A DNA stretch of 64,000 nt from Eurosta solidaginis (Eukaryota; Arthropoda; Insecta; Diptera; Tephritidae), in the NCBI RefSeq assembly GCF_040869045.1, contig NC_090319.1:340360302-340424301 (forward strand), written 5' to 3'. The position numbers and the translations under genes were made by a program. Positions within the stretch are counted from its first letter, which is position 1; each line of letters starts with the position of its first letter. The notes beneath the pieces were generated by a model. That model was not told the origin of the DNA and did no database searches. It saw nothing but the letters and a program-made list of their open reading frames with translations. Positions 22,274-33,269 of the stretch are shown piece by piece.

Positions 22274-22288
22274 TGGCGCCCGAGCAGG
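22274..22288 (+). other. Primer binding site
   Basis: TGGCGCCCGAGCAGG begins three bases behind the 5' LTR. The TGG start (complement of CCA) and the first ten bases match the usual tRNA-Lys primer site of retroviruses and Osvaldo-like elements; the tRNA itself is inferred. Confidence 0.75.
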
Positions 22289-22394
22289 TTAAACAAATCA
22301 AATTTTAAAATATACTTTCAGAGCATCAGAAACGAAGAGGGAAACAAGATCCACACACTTCTGGGTTAATACGACGAGGATATAAAGCAAAACA

Positions 22395-23591
22395 ATGGTA
22401 AAGGTATCGTGGGTATACTATCTCACTCGAGAGGATCTGGTAGCCTACAGCACGGAATTTGGGCTAGAGGATGGCGGAACGGTTGACGAGCTAAGAAAAC
22501 GATTGGCGGCATTCATCCAAGAGGAGAAGGATAACGAGAATTTACGGGATCGATTCACAGAGTTGGCGATTCGGCACGCGCGGCTAACAAATCCACAAGC
22601 GTCAAAGACAAGCAACGAACTAAATTCACCAAGAAATGATAAACAGGCAAATGGTGCACCCAATCAATTGGAGGTCGGACAACCGCCGGTACATTTTATT
22701 CAGCAGCCTGGTATGTACGCAACGACAAATGATATTCAACAGCCTGGCACATATGCAACGACCATGGACAGAGTAAGGAAGTGGGGATTAAAGTACGACG
22801 GAGGCAAAGATCCCCTAGGATTCATCGAAAGAGTGGAGGAGCTAGCAGATGGGTATGAAATCAACCGCAACACAATTCCAAAAGCGCTGCCGGAGTTATT
22901 GAAGGACAAAGCATTGGTATGGTACAGGAATAACAACCGGCATTGGCAGGAGTGGGACGCCTTCAAGAAGGACTTCCTGAAGTTCTTCCTAAGCTCCCGA
23001 TACTTAGAGCAATTGGAAGATGAAATTCGTATGCGCGTACAACGACAAGGTGAGCTATTTAAAGATTATGTCTTGGCACTACAAGGAATCATGCGTCACG
23101 CGGGCTACACCGAGGAGCAGAAACTAACCCGCATATACAGAAACTCGCGCAGAGAGTACCAACTATACATAAAGCGAAGCGAGGTCAGCAATCTTGAGGA
23201 GCTGGTAAGTTTAGCTCAAGACTATGAAAATATTATTCCTGACAGGGAACCAATGCGACCAACCACAAGGCCATTCGTACCACGGCGGCAAGAAGGTCAG
23301 TACCAGTGTCTCCAGGCAGAACAAAGACAGGAAGAGCGAGTAGAAATCCAACAACAGCAGAGGTCAGAGCCACAACAAGAATATGTAGATACAAGAACGG
23401 CCTGCAGACGATGCGGAAGAGGTGGTCACTTCTCATACGGGTGCCGAGGCATAAGAAGAGAATTTTGCTGGATTTGTGGTAAGATAGGCGTGCTCACTCG
23501 TGATTGTTGTAGGAAGCCACAGGGAAACGACCAGAGACCACATTGGAACCGAGGGATGGGGTCTTCGGAAGTGCAACCTCGGAGAAGTTAA
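22395..23591 (+). CDS. gag: Gag of the LTR retrotransposon
   Basis: 398 residues from the first ATG behind the primer site. The N-terminus (VYYLTREDLVAYSTEFGL, then VDELRKRL) has the look of a SAP-like helix pair seen in several insect gag proteins. The capsid-like middle contains WYRNNNRHWQEWDAFKKDFL and later QRQGELFKDYVLALQGIMRH, typical retrotransposon Gag. Near the end stands one good zinc knuckle (C-RR-C-GRGG-H-FSYG-C) and a second in which the His is Val (C-WI-C-GKIG-V-LTRD-C). Gag would form the virus-like particle and bind the RNA. The frame ends in a TAA 63 bases past the slippery site. Confidence 0.93.
   Translation: MVKVSWVYYLTREDLVAYSTEFGLEDGGTVDELRKRLAAFIQEEKDNENLRDRFTELAIRHARLTNPQASKTSNELNSPRNDKQANGAPNQLEVGQPPVHFIQQPGMYATTNDIQQPGTYATTMDRVRKWGLKYDGGKDPLGFIERVEELADGYEINRNTIPKALPELLKDKALVWYRNNNRHWQEWDAFKKDFLKFFLSSRYLEQLEDEIRMRVQRQGELFKDYVLALQGIMRHAGYTEEQKLTRIYRNSRREYQLYIKRSEVSNLEELVSLAQDYENIIPDREPMRPTTRPFVPRRQEGQYQCLQAEQRQEERVEIQQQQRSEPQQEYVDTRTACRRCGRGGHFSYGCRGIRREFCWICGKIGVLTRDCCRKPQGNDQRPHWNRGMGSSEVQPRRS
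23522..23528 (+). promoter_or_regulatory. -1 ribosomal frameshift site GGGAAAC
   Basis: The heptamer is in the right register for -1 slippage: in gag frame it reads CAG GGA AAC, i.e. X XXY YYZ. Pol is open in the -1 frame from 23513, right after a TAG at 23510-23512, and gag stops at 23589-23591, so the site must lie in this 79-base window. A 6 bp stem, CCGAGG (23549-23554) with CCTCGG (23577-23582), lies 20 bases downstream; the spacer is longer than usual. Confidence 0.82.
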
Positions 23592-26500
23592 GCATGTTCA
23601 AATACACAAACGGCCGCATATTGGTAACAGCGTATGTGAACGGAGAAGAAGCAGTAGCAGCGATTGACACGGGAGCGACGAGGAGCTTTATAAGTGATGC
23701 AATGGCGAGAAGATTAAAAACTGGCAAATTCAAGGAAGTAAAGACACGAGTAAGAATGGGCGATGGCAGAGCAATAATAGTCAAAGAAGCGGTAGATGCG
23801 GAATTAAGAATGGGTGATAAAGTACAGAGGAACGAGATGCTAATCCTACCGGGACTGGGTGATGAGGTGGTAATTGGCACGGACTATCTGGCGAAGGTAA
23901 ACTTTGAGATGAGATGTGGTGGTCAAGAAATAACGTTGAGAGTAGACGAACGGAAGCAAGAGGTAGTGACATGTACAACTATAGTCGAAACAAATAGCGA
24001 ATATTTCAAGGAACACAACCCAATGGCGGCGATAGCAACTAGCAAGACAGAAGATGCGGTGAGTAAATTTCTGAGCCAAGAATTACAGGTATTTGCAAAG
24101 ATGTCAGGAGTATCCAACGTGGCCACACACAAAATAGTTATGAGGGACGACCGTCCAATTAAGCAAAGGTACTATCCGAAGAATCCGAAAATGCAAGAAA
24201 TTATCAACAAGGAAGTCGACGAGCTGATCGAAAAAGGTTGCATCGAACCATCGAATAGCCCGCACAGCGCACCCATAGTTTTGGCAAAGAAGAAGAATGG
24301 CAAATGGAGACTCTGCGTAGACTACCGTCAACTAAACGCAAGATCAGTACCAGACGCATACCCTTTACCTCGTATACAACATATCTTGGACAAATTAAGA
24401 AGCGCGAGATTTATCAGTAGCTTGGATTTGAAAAATGGATATTGGCAAATCCCTATGGAAGCAAGCAGCAAGCAATACACCGCATTCACAGTACCTGGGC
24501 GTGGACTATACCAATGGAGGGTAATGCCACTTGGCTTGCACTCAGCCCCAGCAACTTTCCAGAGAGCACTTGATCGTGTCATAGGACCAGAATTGGAACC
24601 ATACGCGTTTGCTTATCTTGACGATATTATCATTACAAGTAAAACATTGGAAGAGCACATTGCACATTTAACAGAAGTATTTCGAAGGCTGCATAGAGCG
24701 AACCTGAGGATAAACCCGGAAAAATGTGAGTTTTTTAAGAAAAGGTTAAAATATCTAGGTCATGTCGTTAGCGAGGAAGGCATCCATACCGACCCAGACA
24801 AAATAGCAACCATCAAAGAACTGCAACCACCGAAGAATATACGAGAGTTACGACGTTGTCTAGGAGTTGTGTCATGGTATAGAAGATTCGTGCCGGATTT
24901 TTCACAAGTATCACACCCGTTAACATCTATGCTTAAGAAAGGTAGTAAGTGGAGGTGGTCTGAAGAGCAACAATCAGCATTCGAAGCACTCAAGGCAGCA
25001 CTGACGCAGGCACCGGTACTCGCTTGTCCAGATTTTTCGAGGAAGTTTAGTTTACAGACGGATGCAAGTGATTTTGGTCTTGGTGCAGTACTTACGCAAG
25101 GTTCAGGCGACGAAGAGCGAGTAATAGCATACGCAAGCCGCAGGTTAAACAAGGCAGAGATGAACTACTCACCAACAGAAAAGGAGTGTTTGGCAATAGT
25201 GTGGGCAATACGAAAAATGAGGCCGTACGTAGAAGGATACACGTTTACAGTAATAACAGATCACCTAGCGTTGAAATGGTTGAATGCGATAGAGAGCCCG
25301 ACTGGTCGGATTGCGAGATGGGCGCTGGAACTACAGCAATACTCATTCGACGTACAGTATCGAAAAGGAAAGTTGAACGTTGTGGCAGATGCATTATCAA
25401 GGCAACCGATGGACGAGCAGTTGGGTACGTTGACGATGGATGACGGAAAAGACGAGTGCAAGTGGCTTAAAGCAAAGATGGAAGATGTAAGAAAGACCCC
25501 GGAGAAATTCCCAGAGTACATTATCGAGGAAGGAAAGTTGTACAGACGCATAGGAAGTCAGGTGGATGGCGAAGATGCAGTGCCATGGAAGCTGTGTGTC
25601 CCGACTTCACAGCGACGCAGAGTGCTAGAGGAGATCCACGACACACCGAGCGCAGGGCATATGGGCATCCGAAAATCGATAGCAAGAGCAACAACACATT
25701 ACTATTGGCCAGGAATGTTCAGGGATGTAAGAAAGTACATACAGCAATGTCACACATGTCAAATTTACAAACCGAGTCAACAGCCAGCCGCAGGTAAGAT
25801 GCTAACGAAGATTGCAGAGGAGCCTTGGGCAACAGTCTGTGCAGACTTTGTTGGTCCAATGCCACGATCGAAGCATGGAAACACAATGGCACTAGTATTC
25901 TTAGACAAATTTTCAAAATGGGTAGAAGTAATACCAATCAGAAAGGCAACGACAGAATGTTTAATAAGAGGATTTCGAGAGAGGATTTTGGCACGGTTCG
26001 GCGTCCCAAAAGTTGTTATTACGGACAACGGAGCACAGTTTATCAGCAGACGTTTTAAGAGATTTTTAGAGGAACTTGGCGTGAAACACCAATTAACGGC
26101 ACCGTACACACCGCAGGAGAACCCAACAGAGAGGGCAAACAGGAACATCAAGAGGATGATAGCACAATTTACGGGAAAAGAGCAGAAGACATGGGATGAG
26201 TTGTTACCAGAGATAACGCTGGCATTGAATACAAGTGTATGTGAATCGACAGGCTACAGTCCAGCATACATAGTACAAGGGAGGGAACCGAGAATCCCCA
26301 ACAGCCTTTACGATGAGCAGACATTTGGTACAGGTGAGAAATTAGCGAACCCAGGAGAGAAGTCAACGAGGACGAAAGAAATATTCGAGATGGTACGACG
26401 GAAGCAAGAGAGAGCATCCATGGAGCAAGCGAAATATTACAATTTAAGAAGAAGGCAATGGCGACCGGCGATAGGCGACCTAGTGCTGGTAAAGGAACAT

Positions 26501-27208
26501 CAGCTGTCAAAAGCGGCAGATAACTTTGCAGCCAAACTAGCGCCAAGGTACAGTGGACCTTACCGGGTAATGAACTTTGTGTCACCAGTGATCGTAGAGC
26601 TAGACAAAGTCTTCAGAGGAAGGAGGAGGACAGCCCACCTAAGTGAGCTGAAAGCATACCACGCAGCCGACGCCGCCGACAACAACGAATCCAGGAAGCA
26701 AAGTCATAAAGAGAGATACAAAAAGGACGCTAGTGAAGATCAAACCGCGTCAACACCGTCCAATCGAACAGCAAACAACAAGCCAGAGGTACAACAACAG
26801 AAAAATAACAGCGAGGTAGCCATTTGCGGTACGCTCACACGAGTCCGCGAAGAGACCGAGAGACAACACGGAGAGAACCAAGGTACAAGTCAACAGCTGA
26901 TAGCATACAGAGACGGTCAAGTACAAAACATTGCGGAGAATCAGGAACGAATATTTCCAGAAAATAAATTACAGATCGCCAGAGAACCGGCGCATGGAAC
27001 AAGATTACACCTGGGAAGGCAGTTCGCTATGGCAGCCTTAAACGAACACACACCCCGAGACAACTGCGGAATTACAGACTATTTTGTAAGATTCTACTTC
27101 AATCCGGATGAAATCGGTAGTAACGGACATGCCCAACCGAGACATTGTCAAATTATACACGAAGAAATTTCATATCAAGAAGTACCCGGAAGTCGGATCA
27201 ACCAATAA
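23543..27208 (+). CDS. pol: Pol polyprotein: protease, RT, RNase H, integrase
   Basis: Open for 1221 residues from the first possible start, but probably made by frameshift from gag at 23522. Counting from 23543: protease IDTGATRSFI at 41-50; RT with SSLDLKNGYWQIPM and catalytic YLDD at 357-360; RNase H starting TDASDFGLGAVL near 506; integrase with an HHCC zinc site (H-AGH..CHTC, about 690-755) and core Asp 768 (ADFVGP), Asp 828 (TDNG) and Glu 863 (NPTER); a GPY/F module (YSGPYRV) near 1004. All catalytic residues seen are intact. The last 180 residues are polar, rich in Asn, Gln and Glu, with no domain I know. Copying and insertion of the element are its role. Confidence 0.95.
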   Translation: MEPRDGVFGSATSEKLSMFKYTNGRILVTAYVNGEEAVAAIDTGATRSFISDAMARRLKTGKFKEVKTRVRMGDGRAIIVKEAVDAELRMGDKVQRNEMLILPGLGDEVVIGTDYLAKVNFEMRCGGQEITLRVDERKQEVVTCTTIVETNSEYFKEHNPMAAIATSKTEDAVSKFLSQELQVFAKMSGVSNVATHKIVMRDDRPIKQRYYPKNPKMQEIINKEVDELIEKGCIEPSNSPHSAPIVLAKKKNGKWRLCVDYRQLNARSVPDAYPLPRIQHILDKLRSARFISSLDLKNGYWQIPMEASSKQYTAFTVPGRGLYQWRVMPLGLHSAPATFQRALDRVIGPELEPYAFAYLDDIIITSKTLEEHIAHLTEVFRRLHRANLRINPEKCEFFKKRLKYLGHVVSEEGIHTDPDKIATIKELQPPKNIRELRRCLGVVSWYRRFVPDFSQVSHPLTSMLKKGSKWRWSEEQQSAFEALKAALTQAPVLACPDFSRKFSLQTDASDFGLGAVLTQGSGDEERVIAYASRRLNKAEMNYSPTEKECLAIVWAIRKMRPYVEGYTFTVITDHLALKWLNAIESPTGRIARWALELQQYSFDVQYRKGKLNVVADALSRQPMDEQLGTLTMDDGKDECKWLKAKMEDVRKTPEKFPEYIIEEGKLYRRIGSQVDGEDAVPWKLCVPTSQRRRVLEEIHDTPSAGHMGIRKSIARATTHYYWPGMFRDVRKYIQQCHTCQIYKPSQQPAAGKMLTKIAEEPWATVCADFVGPMPRSKHGNTMALVFLDKFSKWVEVIPIRKATTECLIRGFRERILARFGVPKVVITDNGAQFISRRFKRFLEELGVKHQLTAPYTPQENPTERANRNIKRMIAQFTGKEQKTWDELLPEITLALNTSVCESTGYSPAYIVQGREPRIPNSLYDEQTFGTGEKLANPGEKSTRTKEIFEMVRRKQERASMEQAKYYNLRRRQWRPAIGDLVLVKEHQLSKAADNFAAKLAPRYSGPYRVMNFVSPVIVELDKVFRGRRRTAHLSELKAYHAADAADNNESRKQSHKERYKKDASEDQTASTPSNRTANNKPEVQQQKNNSEVAICGTLTRVREETERQHGENQGTSQQLIAYRDGQVQNIAENQERIFPENKLQIAREPAHGTRLHLGRQFAMAALNEHTPRDNCGITDYFVRFYFNPDEIGSNGHAQPRHCQIIHEEISYQEVPGSRINQ

Positions 27209-27585
27209 AAACTCGGTAAACTCTAACCACAATTACATAAATATCCCGTAAATATACTCTTTAACTATGCGTATGATATACCACGTTTTTTTTTAATCCA
27301 CCATACACGGTGGGAACACCCTGAGGAAAATCCACCAGTTTTTCATTTATTTTATAGACTGGCATCACACATACCGTCGACGGGAAGGGCAGCGAAACGC
27401 CAACCAACGACGACAGCAGAATAATAAGCCGTAAGGCCAGCGGGGTCAACGGCAGCTTCAACGACAAAAACAGCGACATATTGAGCCTGATGGCCAGCGA
27501 CTGCAGCGACGACGAACAGCATGGGCAAACACCACTTCCGCGTACGGATCACGCGCACCGACCTGGTGACGGTGAGTCTCATTGC
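27209..27585 (+). other. Untranslated stretch between pol and polypurine tract
   Basis: About 380 bases with no convincing open frame and no envelope-like features such as a signal peptide or membrane segment on the plus strand. The minus-strand frames over it are accidental in appearance. Confidence 0.6.
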
Positions 27586-27602
27586 GGAAGGTGAGGGGGG
27601 AG
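27586..27602 (+). other. Polypurine tract
   Basis: GGAAGGTGAGGGGGGAG directly before the 3' LTR: 16 of 17 bases are purines. It would prime plus-strand DNA. Confidence 0.8.
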
Positions 27603-28786
27603 TGTGAGGACCCCAAAGTCGAGGACTTTGTATCCTCACAACATACACATATCCATACATTTTTCTAAAGAAGATACGTTTTGAAATAACTTGGAGTTTA
27701 TATTTGAATTTACCACTTATACATTTTTTATGAAATATACATATGTATACCTTTATGAATTATACTCTAAATACATATATTCGGTTGTACGTTGAATTGA
27801 TAATTATTAAATTGAAGAGCAAATTACACTTGCGCACTTTTGCACGCAAGCCAAATATTTACATTTTCGCAAACATAAACTTTGAATATAGGATCACCCT
27901 AACATGCATTAAATATTTGGAAAGTAGATACGCACAAAACATAAAAATGCAGCGGTCGATCAACCCTTTGCACACTCAAAATCCAATGTACCCAGTTACA
28001 AATACAACATACATAATAACTTAAGTGAACGGAGATCAGCAGCAAGTCGTCAAAATAAGCGCCGCTACTAATTGAAATTTCGTTATACATATTTACGCAC
28101 TAGCATACAACACACCAACGCACGCCATACAACAGAAGGCAGAAGCATTGGGCAAAGCAAAAACACAGTATTAGAATCAGGTGACCACAAACAAATATAC
28201 AAACACACAATATATAAACCAAAGCCTGGAAAGCACGGTATGAGCAAGTACAAAGGCATTGTATTCAATAAGGAGCATTATGGTGCATGGAAATTCATGG
28301 GAAGGAAATATTTACCGGAATAACAGTTGTTTTATATTGTTAATACCATTAGTTCAAAGTTGTTATTATAAAATAACCGTTTGCCTGCGTGCAAAAATTA
28401 GTATATAAGGGCGACGAGTTCGCATTGAAATTCAGAGATTAGGAGACAGGCATACGAGTCGGTAGGCTTTATCACTACCGACCAAGAGTACACCTGAAGG
28501 CTTTTTCACTTCATTTGTACTTAGAGTATACTCGTCTGGAGGCTTTATCACTCCATTCGACCGCAGAGGTTGGCCGAGGGCTTTATCACCTCCGTCACCT
28601 CTTATAGAGCAAGGAAATCAGCCTAGGAGTAGAAAAGTAGAATTTTGTTGAATAAATAATTTTTATAACGTTTTGTATCGAACAAAACAGAGTTATTATT
28701 TCAGAAGGACCGTTAGAAACTTCTACTTCCAGGAACCCTGGACGGACTGAGATCAACCCCGGCAAGTCAAGGAAAAGTCCGTCACA
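27603..28786 (+). repeat. 3' LTR
   Basis: Same length (1184 bp) and, wherever compared, the same bases as the 5' LTR. It follows the polypurine tract directly and is followed by the CTTG target duplication. Confidence 0.95.
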
Positions 28787-28880
28787 CTTGATTATGAAAC
28801 AATAACCTTTTTAATTTATCGGTTTTTACTGATAAGTAGATGACAAAACTCTTCTTAAATAGCCCCAAATTATTTGTTTC
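28787..28880. repeat. TTATCGAT-rich array (right part, behind the retrotransposon)
   Basis: TTTATCGGTTTTTACTGATAAG and neighbours continue the array that the retrotransposon split, with the CTTG target duplicate at its start. Confidence 0.65.
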
Positions 28881-30594
28881 TGGAAAAGTTACTCCTGTTG
28901 TTGTTTCTCAATGCTTGAGCGAGCTGTGGCTAATTTTAAAAATTTGTTTTCTAGACGTATCCTTCCTTGTATGTTAACACTTCGAGCTTTATGAGTATTT
29001 GGTAATCCCCGCCTTTTGTGAGAGATTCCACTTTCGCAGACTTCAACAAAGTGAAAATTTAAGCCTTTATCTGGGCCTACACCTAAACAAGATCCAAATG
29101 CCTCACTCTTGATGAGCTTTAGGGTTATTGAAAGTACTTTTTTTTCTACTACTTAACTATGTGCTTTTGATAACTTTATTTACAACAGCTAGTTATATAG
29201 GAAAATTTGAAACAAAGTAAATCCGCGAAAGATTTTACACAGCGGATGAATGCATTAGGCTGATTGTATTAGTTTGTCACTTTTCACTTGCCACTTTTCC
29301 ACTTGCTACATGTCATGTAACCGATGTTGCGTGTAGCTTACAGGCATTGACATAACAGTTGTTTAGTGTGATATTGAAAAGCAACGACCTCGAATAAGCG
29401 GAAATTACACATAGCGGAATAGTAAACGGGAGGACGAGCGGAAACCACTTAGGTGATGCTGTCGCTTTTGTTCTTATTGTCTCGATGCAAATACGGATGC
29501 ACACGCGGAAGCTCTCGTCCGTTACCGCCTTCAGCCGCCGCCACAGCTGTGAATGGCATTTCCATCACATTCAGGTTTTGTTCTCGTTTGCCTTCACAGG
29601 TAATAACTGAACAGCATAGCCAAGATAGTGAGGTTGCTGGACGGCAGGAGTCAATCTATTGTTATATGATGTTAAACTAGGCAACATCTATGCCAAGGGA
29701 TTTATTAGCATGTTTTTTAAGTGTGATTTCCACTTGGCTTGTTGATGTAGTTGTAATATCAGAGTAGGCGAATCCGTTGCCACTACGATAGTACTAAGGG
29801 TAATATAAACAAGTACGCGCGAGTAATGGAAGCTCATATCCTAGCGCTATGTGGGCCAATATAAGCTAGGTCGCAGTGTTGAATGTGGTGGCACAGCTGT
29901 CAATTGTGTCACATGGCAAATGTTCCACTTAGAACAGTAACATGTCAATTTTGACTTTGCATGGAGTCAGCATAGTTATTGTGGTAGAGGGAGTTTGAAT
30001 AGAAGTTTTATTATTGTATGATAAAATTACAGTTGTTTGCAACTTAATGTTTTATGAGTACAAGTAGTTTGATCTGGAATCGCAAATAGAGCTAGAGCGA
30101 ATCTTAAAACGACATCGTTCCACCGAAGTACGAGTTCAGCCCGAATTAAAATCTATAAGATATATATGCATATGTTTCTTCTGTAAATGTGTTTGTCACT
30201 AAACTCCTCTTAAACAACTGGACCGATTTTTAAGAAATATTGTGTGTTCCAGGGAGTACGAGGATACCTCAAATTCAAATTTTGGTCGGACAAGTGAACC
30301 ATGGCCGACCTATTTTAAATGATCTTATTTATGGTGCGACTCCCTTGAAGTTCGGTACAGGGGTACCTCTTTGACAAAAATAATATTCGAACGACCTATT
30401 TCAAAAAATTTATGGCGCGATTCGCGTGAAAGCGGACCAAGTCTGCCGGATACAGCATTCTTCAAAACTTTTTGCTGTTACAATATCAAAACTCCAGCAA
30501 TTCAAAAAAGCAAAATTTTCCTCTTAAAGTTTCAGCTTTTAAATTAATTTTAGCTGGTGGCTCAGTGCAAATTTCATTTTTCGAAGTAGAACAA
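28881..30594. other. Long intron stretch, no gene recognised
   Basis: No coding motif, tRNA or clear TE boundary. The part near 30150-30440 holds AAACAACTGGACCGATTTTT and further text that looks like a common insect interspersed repeat, without ends I can place. The 75-residue frame at 29453-29680 has no recognisable feature. Confidence 0.45.
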
Positions 30595-31154
30595 TTGGGA
30601 AATTTGAAGCCACAACAACAATAAAGCAGGCAGTCACTTGTATCTACATAAACGACTCAATCATTATATCTACACATATGTACGTACACGCCTCGGAGAA
30701 GGGACGCACAAACACATGCATATATCTTATCAGAGATGCTCCCAAAAGTAGGCAATTATCTGTGGAAGTATCACTCACATATACACGCGCATATGAGAAG
30801 CTATACACGTGCATCTGTAGTTATAATTTTATAGCAGTAACTAAGTAAATTCTGGAAACGCCTAGAAGTATGGAACGAGGAAATCGAAGAGTATAAAAAG
30901 CAGCAACAGTAGAGATACGACAATCAGTTTGGTTTAAGCAAGCTATCAGTTGCGAAGTATAAGTGTTATTTTCAAGTAGTCTAATAAAGACCATTTTTGC
31001 ATTATTCAATATTGGAGTTATTTATTCAACAGTTTAGTGATTCGAACGTTAGCAGAAGATTTGGAATAAGCGTAATTTCAGTAAATTCGTTACAATTGCT
31101 GTCAGAAAAGGAATCGTTGAATAAATATCGGAAGATTTTGGGTACAATAAGGAC

Positions 31155-32436
31155 ATGGCAAAGTGGAGTGAATTGAAGATCCAGCAACTGAAGAATGAGT
31201 TGGAGAGTCGTGGATTGAATACAACCGGCAACAAAACTCGAACATCAGGCGCGACTGCGAGACGCCATGGGATTAGAAGGAATTAACGTGGAATAGTATG
31301 TCTTTCATCTTGATGGCGATGATACAACGAAATTGGAGGAGAAAAATGAAATACCGCAGAATATGGCGAACACAGACATGAACATGATATTGGCTGCAAT
31401 ATCGGCACAAATGTCAGAAATGTCATCACAAATATGTCATAACAGCTCGAAGTATAAAAGACAAATATAACATCACAACTGGAAAAACAGAAGACATATA
31501 TGGCATCTCAATTGGAATCACAGGAGGCACGTATATCCGAAATGCCGGCAGAAATTTCAGCGAAGATATCATCTCAGATCTCTATACAACTTGAAGTGCA
31601 GGAAGTCCGTGTATCATCTAAGCTGGAAGCGCGCACGGAAGAGAAACTAACCCAATTTTATGAAGGTTTCAGGTACCGACAGGAAAAGATCGAGGCCGAG
31701 GTAAATGCTCTGAAAGATCGGATTAAGGAGTTACAATTGAACCGTCTAATCACTTCAACGTCTACTCTGAAGGTAAAATGCCCAACATTTGATGGTTATG
31801 TTCCTTTCCAATTTAAAAGACGTCAGCAGCGAATAACTGGAATGCCGAAGATAAAGTTGCTGCATTGTTTGTGGCTTTAAAAGGACCAGCTGCTGAGATA
31901 TTACAAACCATCACAGAGTACGAACGTAAAAGTTATGAAGCATTGATGGCCGCTGTAGAACGATGGTACGGAAGCGAACACAGGAAGCAGATCTACCAAA
32001 TAAAATTGCAAAACCGGTACCAAAAAGCTAAATAGACTTTGCAGGAGTTTTCCTCGGATGTTGAAAGATTGGCTCATCTATCAAATGCGGACGCACCCAT
32101 GGAATACACCGAGAGAGTAAATATCCAGAGCTTTATAAATGGCATACGGGACATGGAAACGAAGCGAGCTAAACAGTATCCCATGCACTGGCTCAGGAAA
32201 CTGCCTCACTCTTGAGTAAGCACGCATACAAAGCTCATCGCGTGGAAGTGGAAAGGCTAGATTGGGTAGACACAATTTTGGAAGCACTGAAGGGATTACA
32301 ACAGAAAAATGCCGGAGTTATGAAGTGTTTCAAGTGCGGTAACCCAAGTCACATTGCACGTCATTGCAGCACCGGTCATGGTAGTTCCAACTTGGCTGGT
32401 CGTAAACGCAAAGCTGGAGGAGATAAGCAAGAGTGA
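31155..32436 (+). pseudogene. Broken gag of the deleted LTR element
   Basis: It starts MAKWSELKIQQLKNELESRG, a SAP-like helix pair, breaks frame near 31235, goes on in a coiled-coil region (31500-31880; EARTEEKLTQFYEGF, KDRIKELQLN) and in other frames to a zinc knuckle C-FK-C-GNPS-H-IARH-C near 32323-32365. At least three frame breaks. It would be the particle protein of the element. Confidence 0.8.
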
Positions 32437-32499
32437 GTCAAATGTAAAGATCGAGAAATTGTCACAGCTATTGAATGTCGTGTGATACCTATCTCGCAA

Positions 32500-32780
32500 A
32501 CTGGAAGGAAATCGAGCAGTCTTACCGTCAAAGGAAATGTGGATGGCAAGGAGCGTGTACTGACTGTAGATAAGGGCGCATTTCATTCTTTAATCCGATC
32601 CGATTTGGTCAACAGGAGAGCAAAGCCATTACCTGCAGCATGATTGCGTACGATTATTGGCCAGTACAACCAAGTCCAGGGGGAAGTGGTATGTGAAGTC
32701 CTAATTGGGGAGGTCATGGTTCTACACAAATTCGTTGTGGCAGAGATAGTTGATGAAGTCATATTGGGAGTGGATTTCTA
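32500..32780 (+). pseudogene. Decayed protease region of the deleted LTR element
   Basis: LTVDKGAFHSLIRSDLV follows the gag knuckle; the aspartic protease DTGA has become DKGA, so the site is dead. VILGVDF comes shortly after, as in retrotransposon proteases, then a stop. Confidence 0.7.
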
Positions 32781-33269
32781 AGTTGACTAAAACATCAGGA
32801 TCGATATGCAGAGAAGGATTATGCAGTATAAGAACAAGGTTATGTCACATAACTTCAGTTTGGAAAAAGGGTTCAGCAGTAATCGAGTGCTGGTGAAAGA
32901 GATTGGACAAAAACCACACAAGTCAAAGGCAGTAGATCGGGCAAAGGTTGATGGAACGAATGAACCAAACAAATCAAAATTGAAGTTACCTGCGAGAAAA
33001 AACACTGGCATTGACAAACCTTAAAGGATGCATAAAACGACTGAAAGAATTTTCCAGAAAGAATACAAGGGTGGTTTCAAGCCAGCGCGCACTACTTCTG
33101 TGAAACGTCAAAACGATACTGATGATACAAAGTCAATCCGTCAAGATCAAGCTCAGCGGAGTAGTTCTTCATTGGCCAAAGAACAGAGGGTGAGGAAACG
33201 GCCCAGGGTAATGTGTAGTAAGATGAAACACAGGCACGGCAAGAACTTTAATTCGGAAGGTTTCTTGGA

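Larger units (their letters stand above)
21087..28786 (+). mobile_element. Apparently intact Ty3/gypsy LTR retrotransposon, 7.7 kb
   Basis: Two 1184 bp LTRs in direct orientation enclose a primer site, gag, pol and a polypurine tract. CTTG is duplicated at both ends (21083-21086 and 28787-28790). I see no difference in length or open frames between the LTRs and no disabling change in gag or pol, so the insertion looks recent. The domain order protease, RT, RNase H, integrase marks Ty3/gypsy. Long LTRs and a TGGCGCCCGA primer site recall the Osvaldo/Ulysses group of fly elements; that assignment is inference. There is no envelope gene. It lies in the 18.6 kb intron of the dynein gene, on the opposite strand. 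Confidence 0.95.

Noticed and set aside
23549..23582. Hairpin downstream of the GGGAAAC site as proven frameshift stimulator
   Set aside because: Only 6 bp, 20 bases from the heptamer where 5-9 is usual; a pseudoknot or other fold was not established, so I do not claim it.
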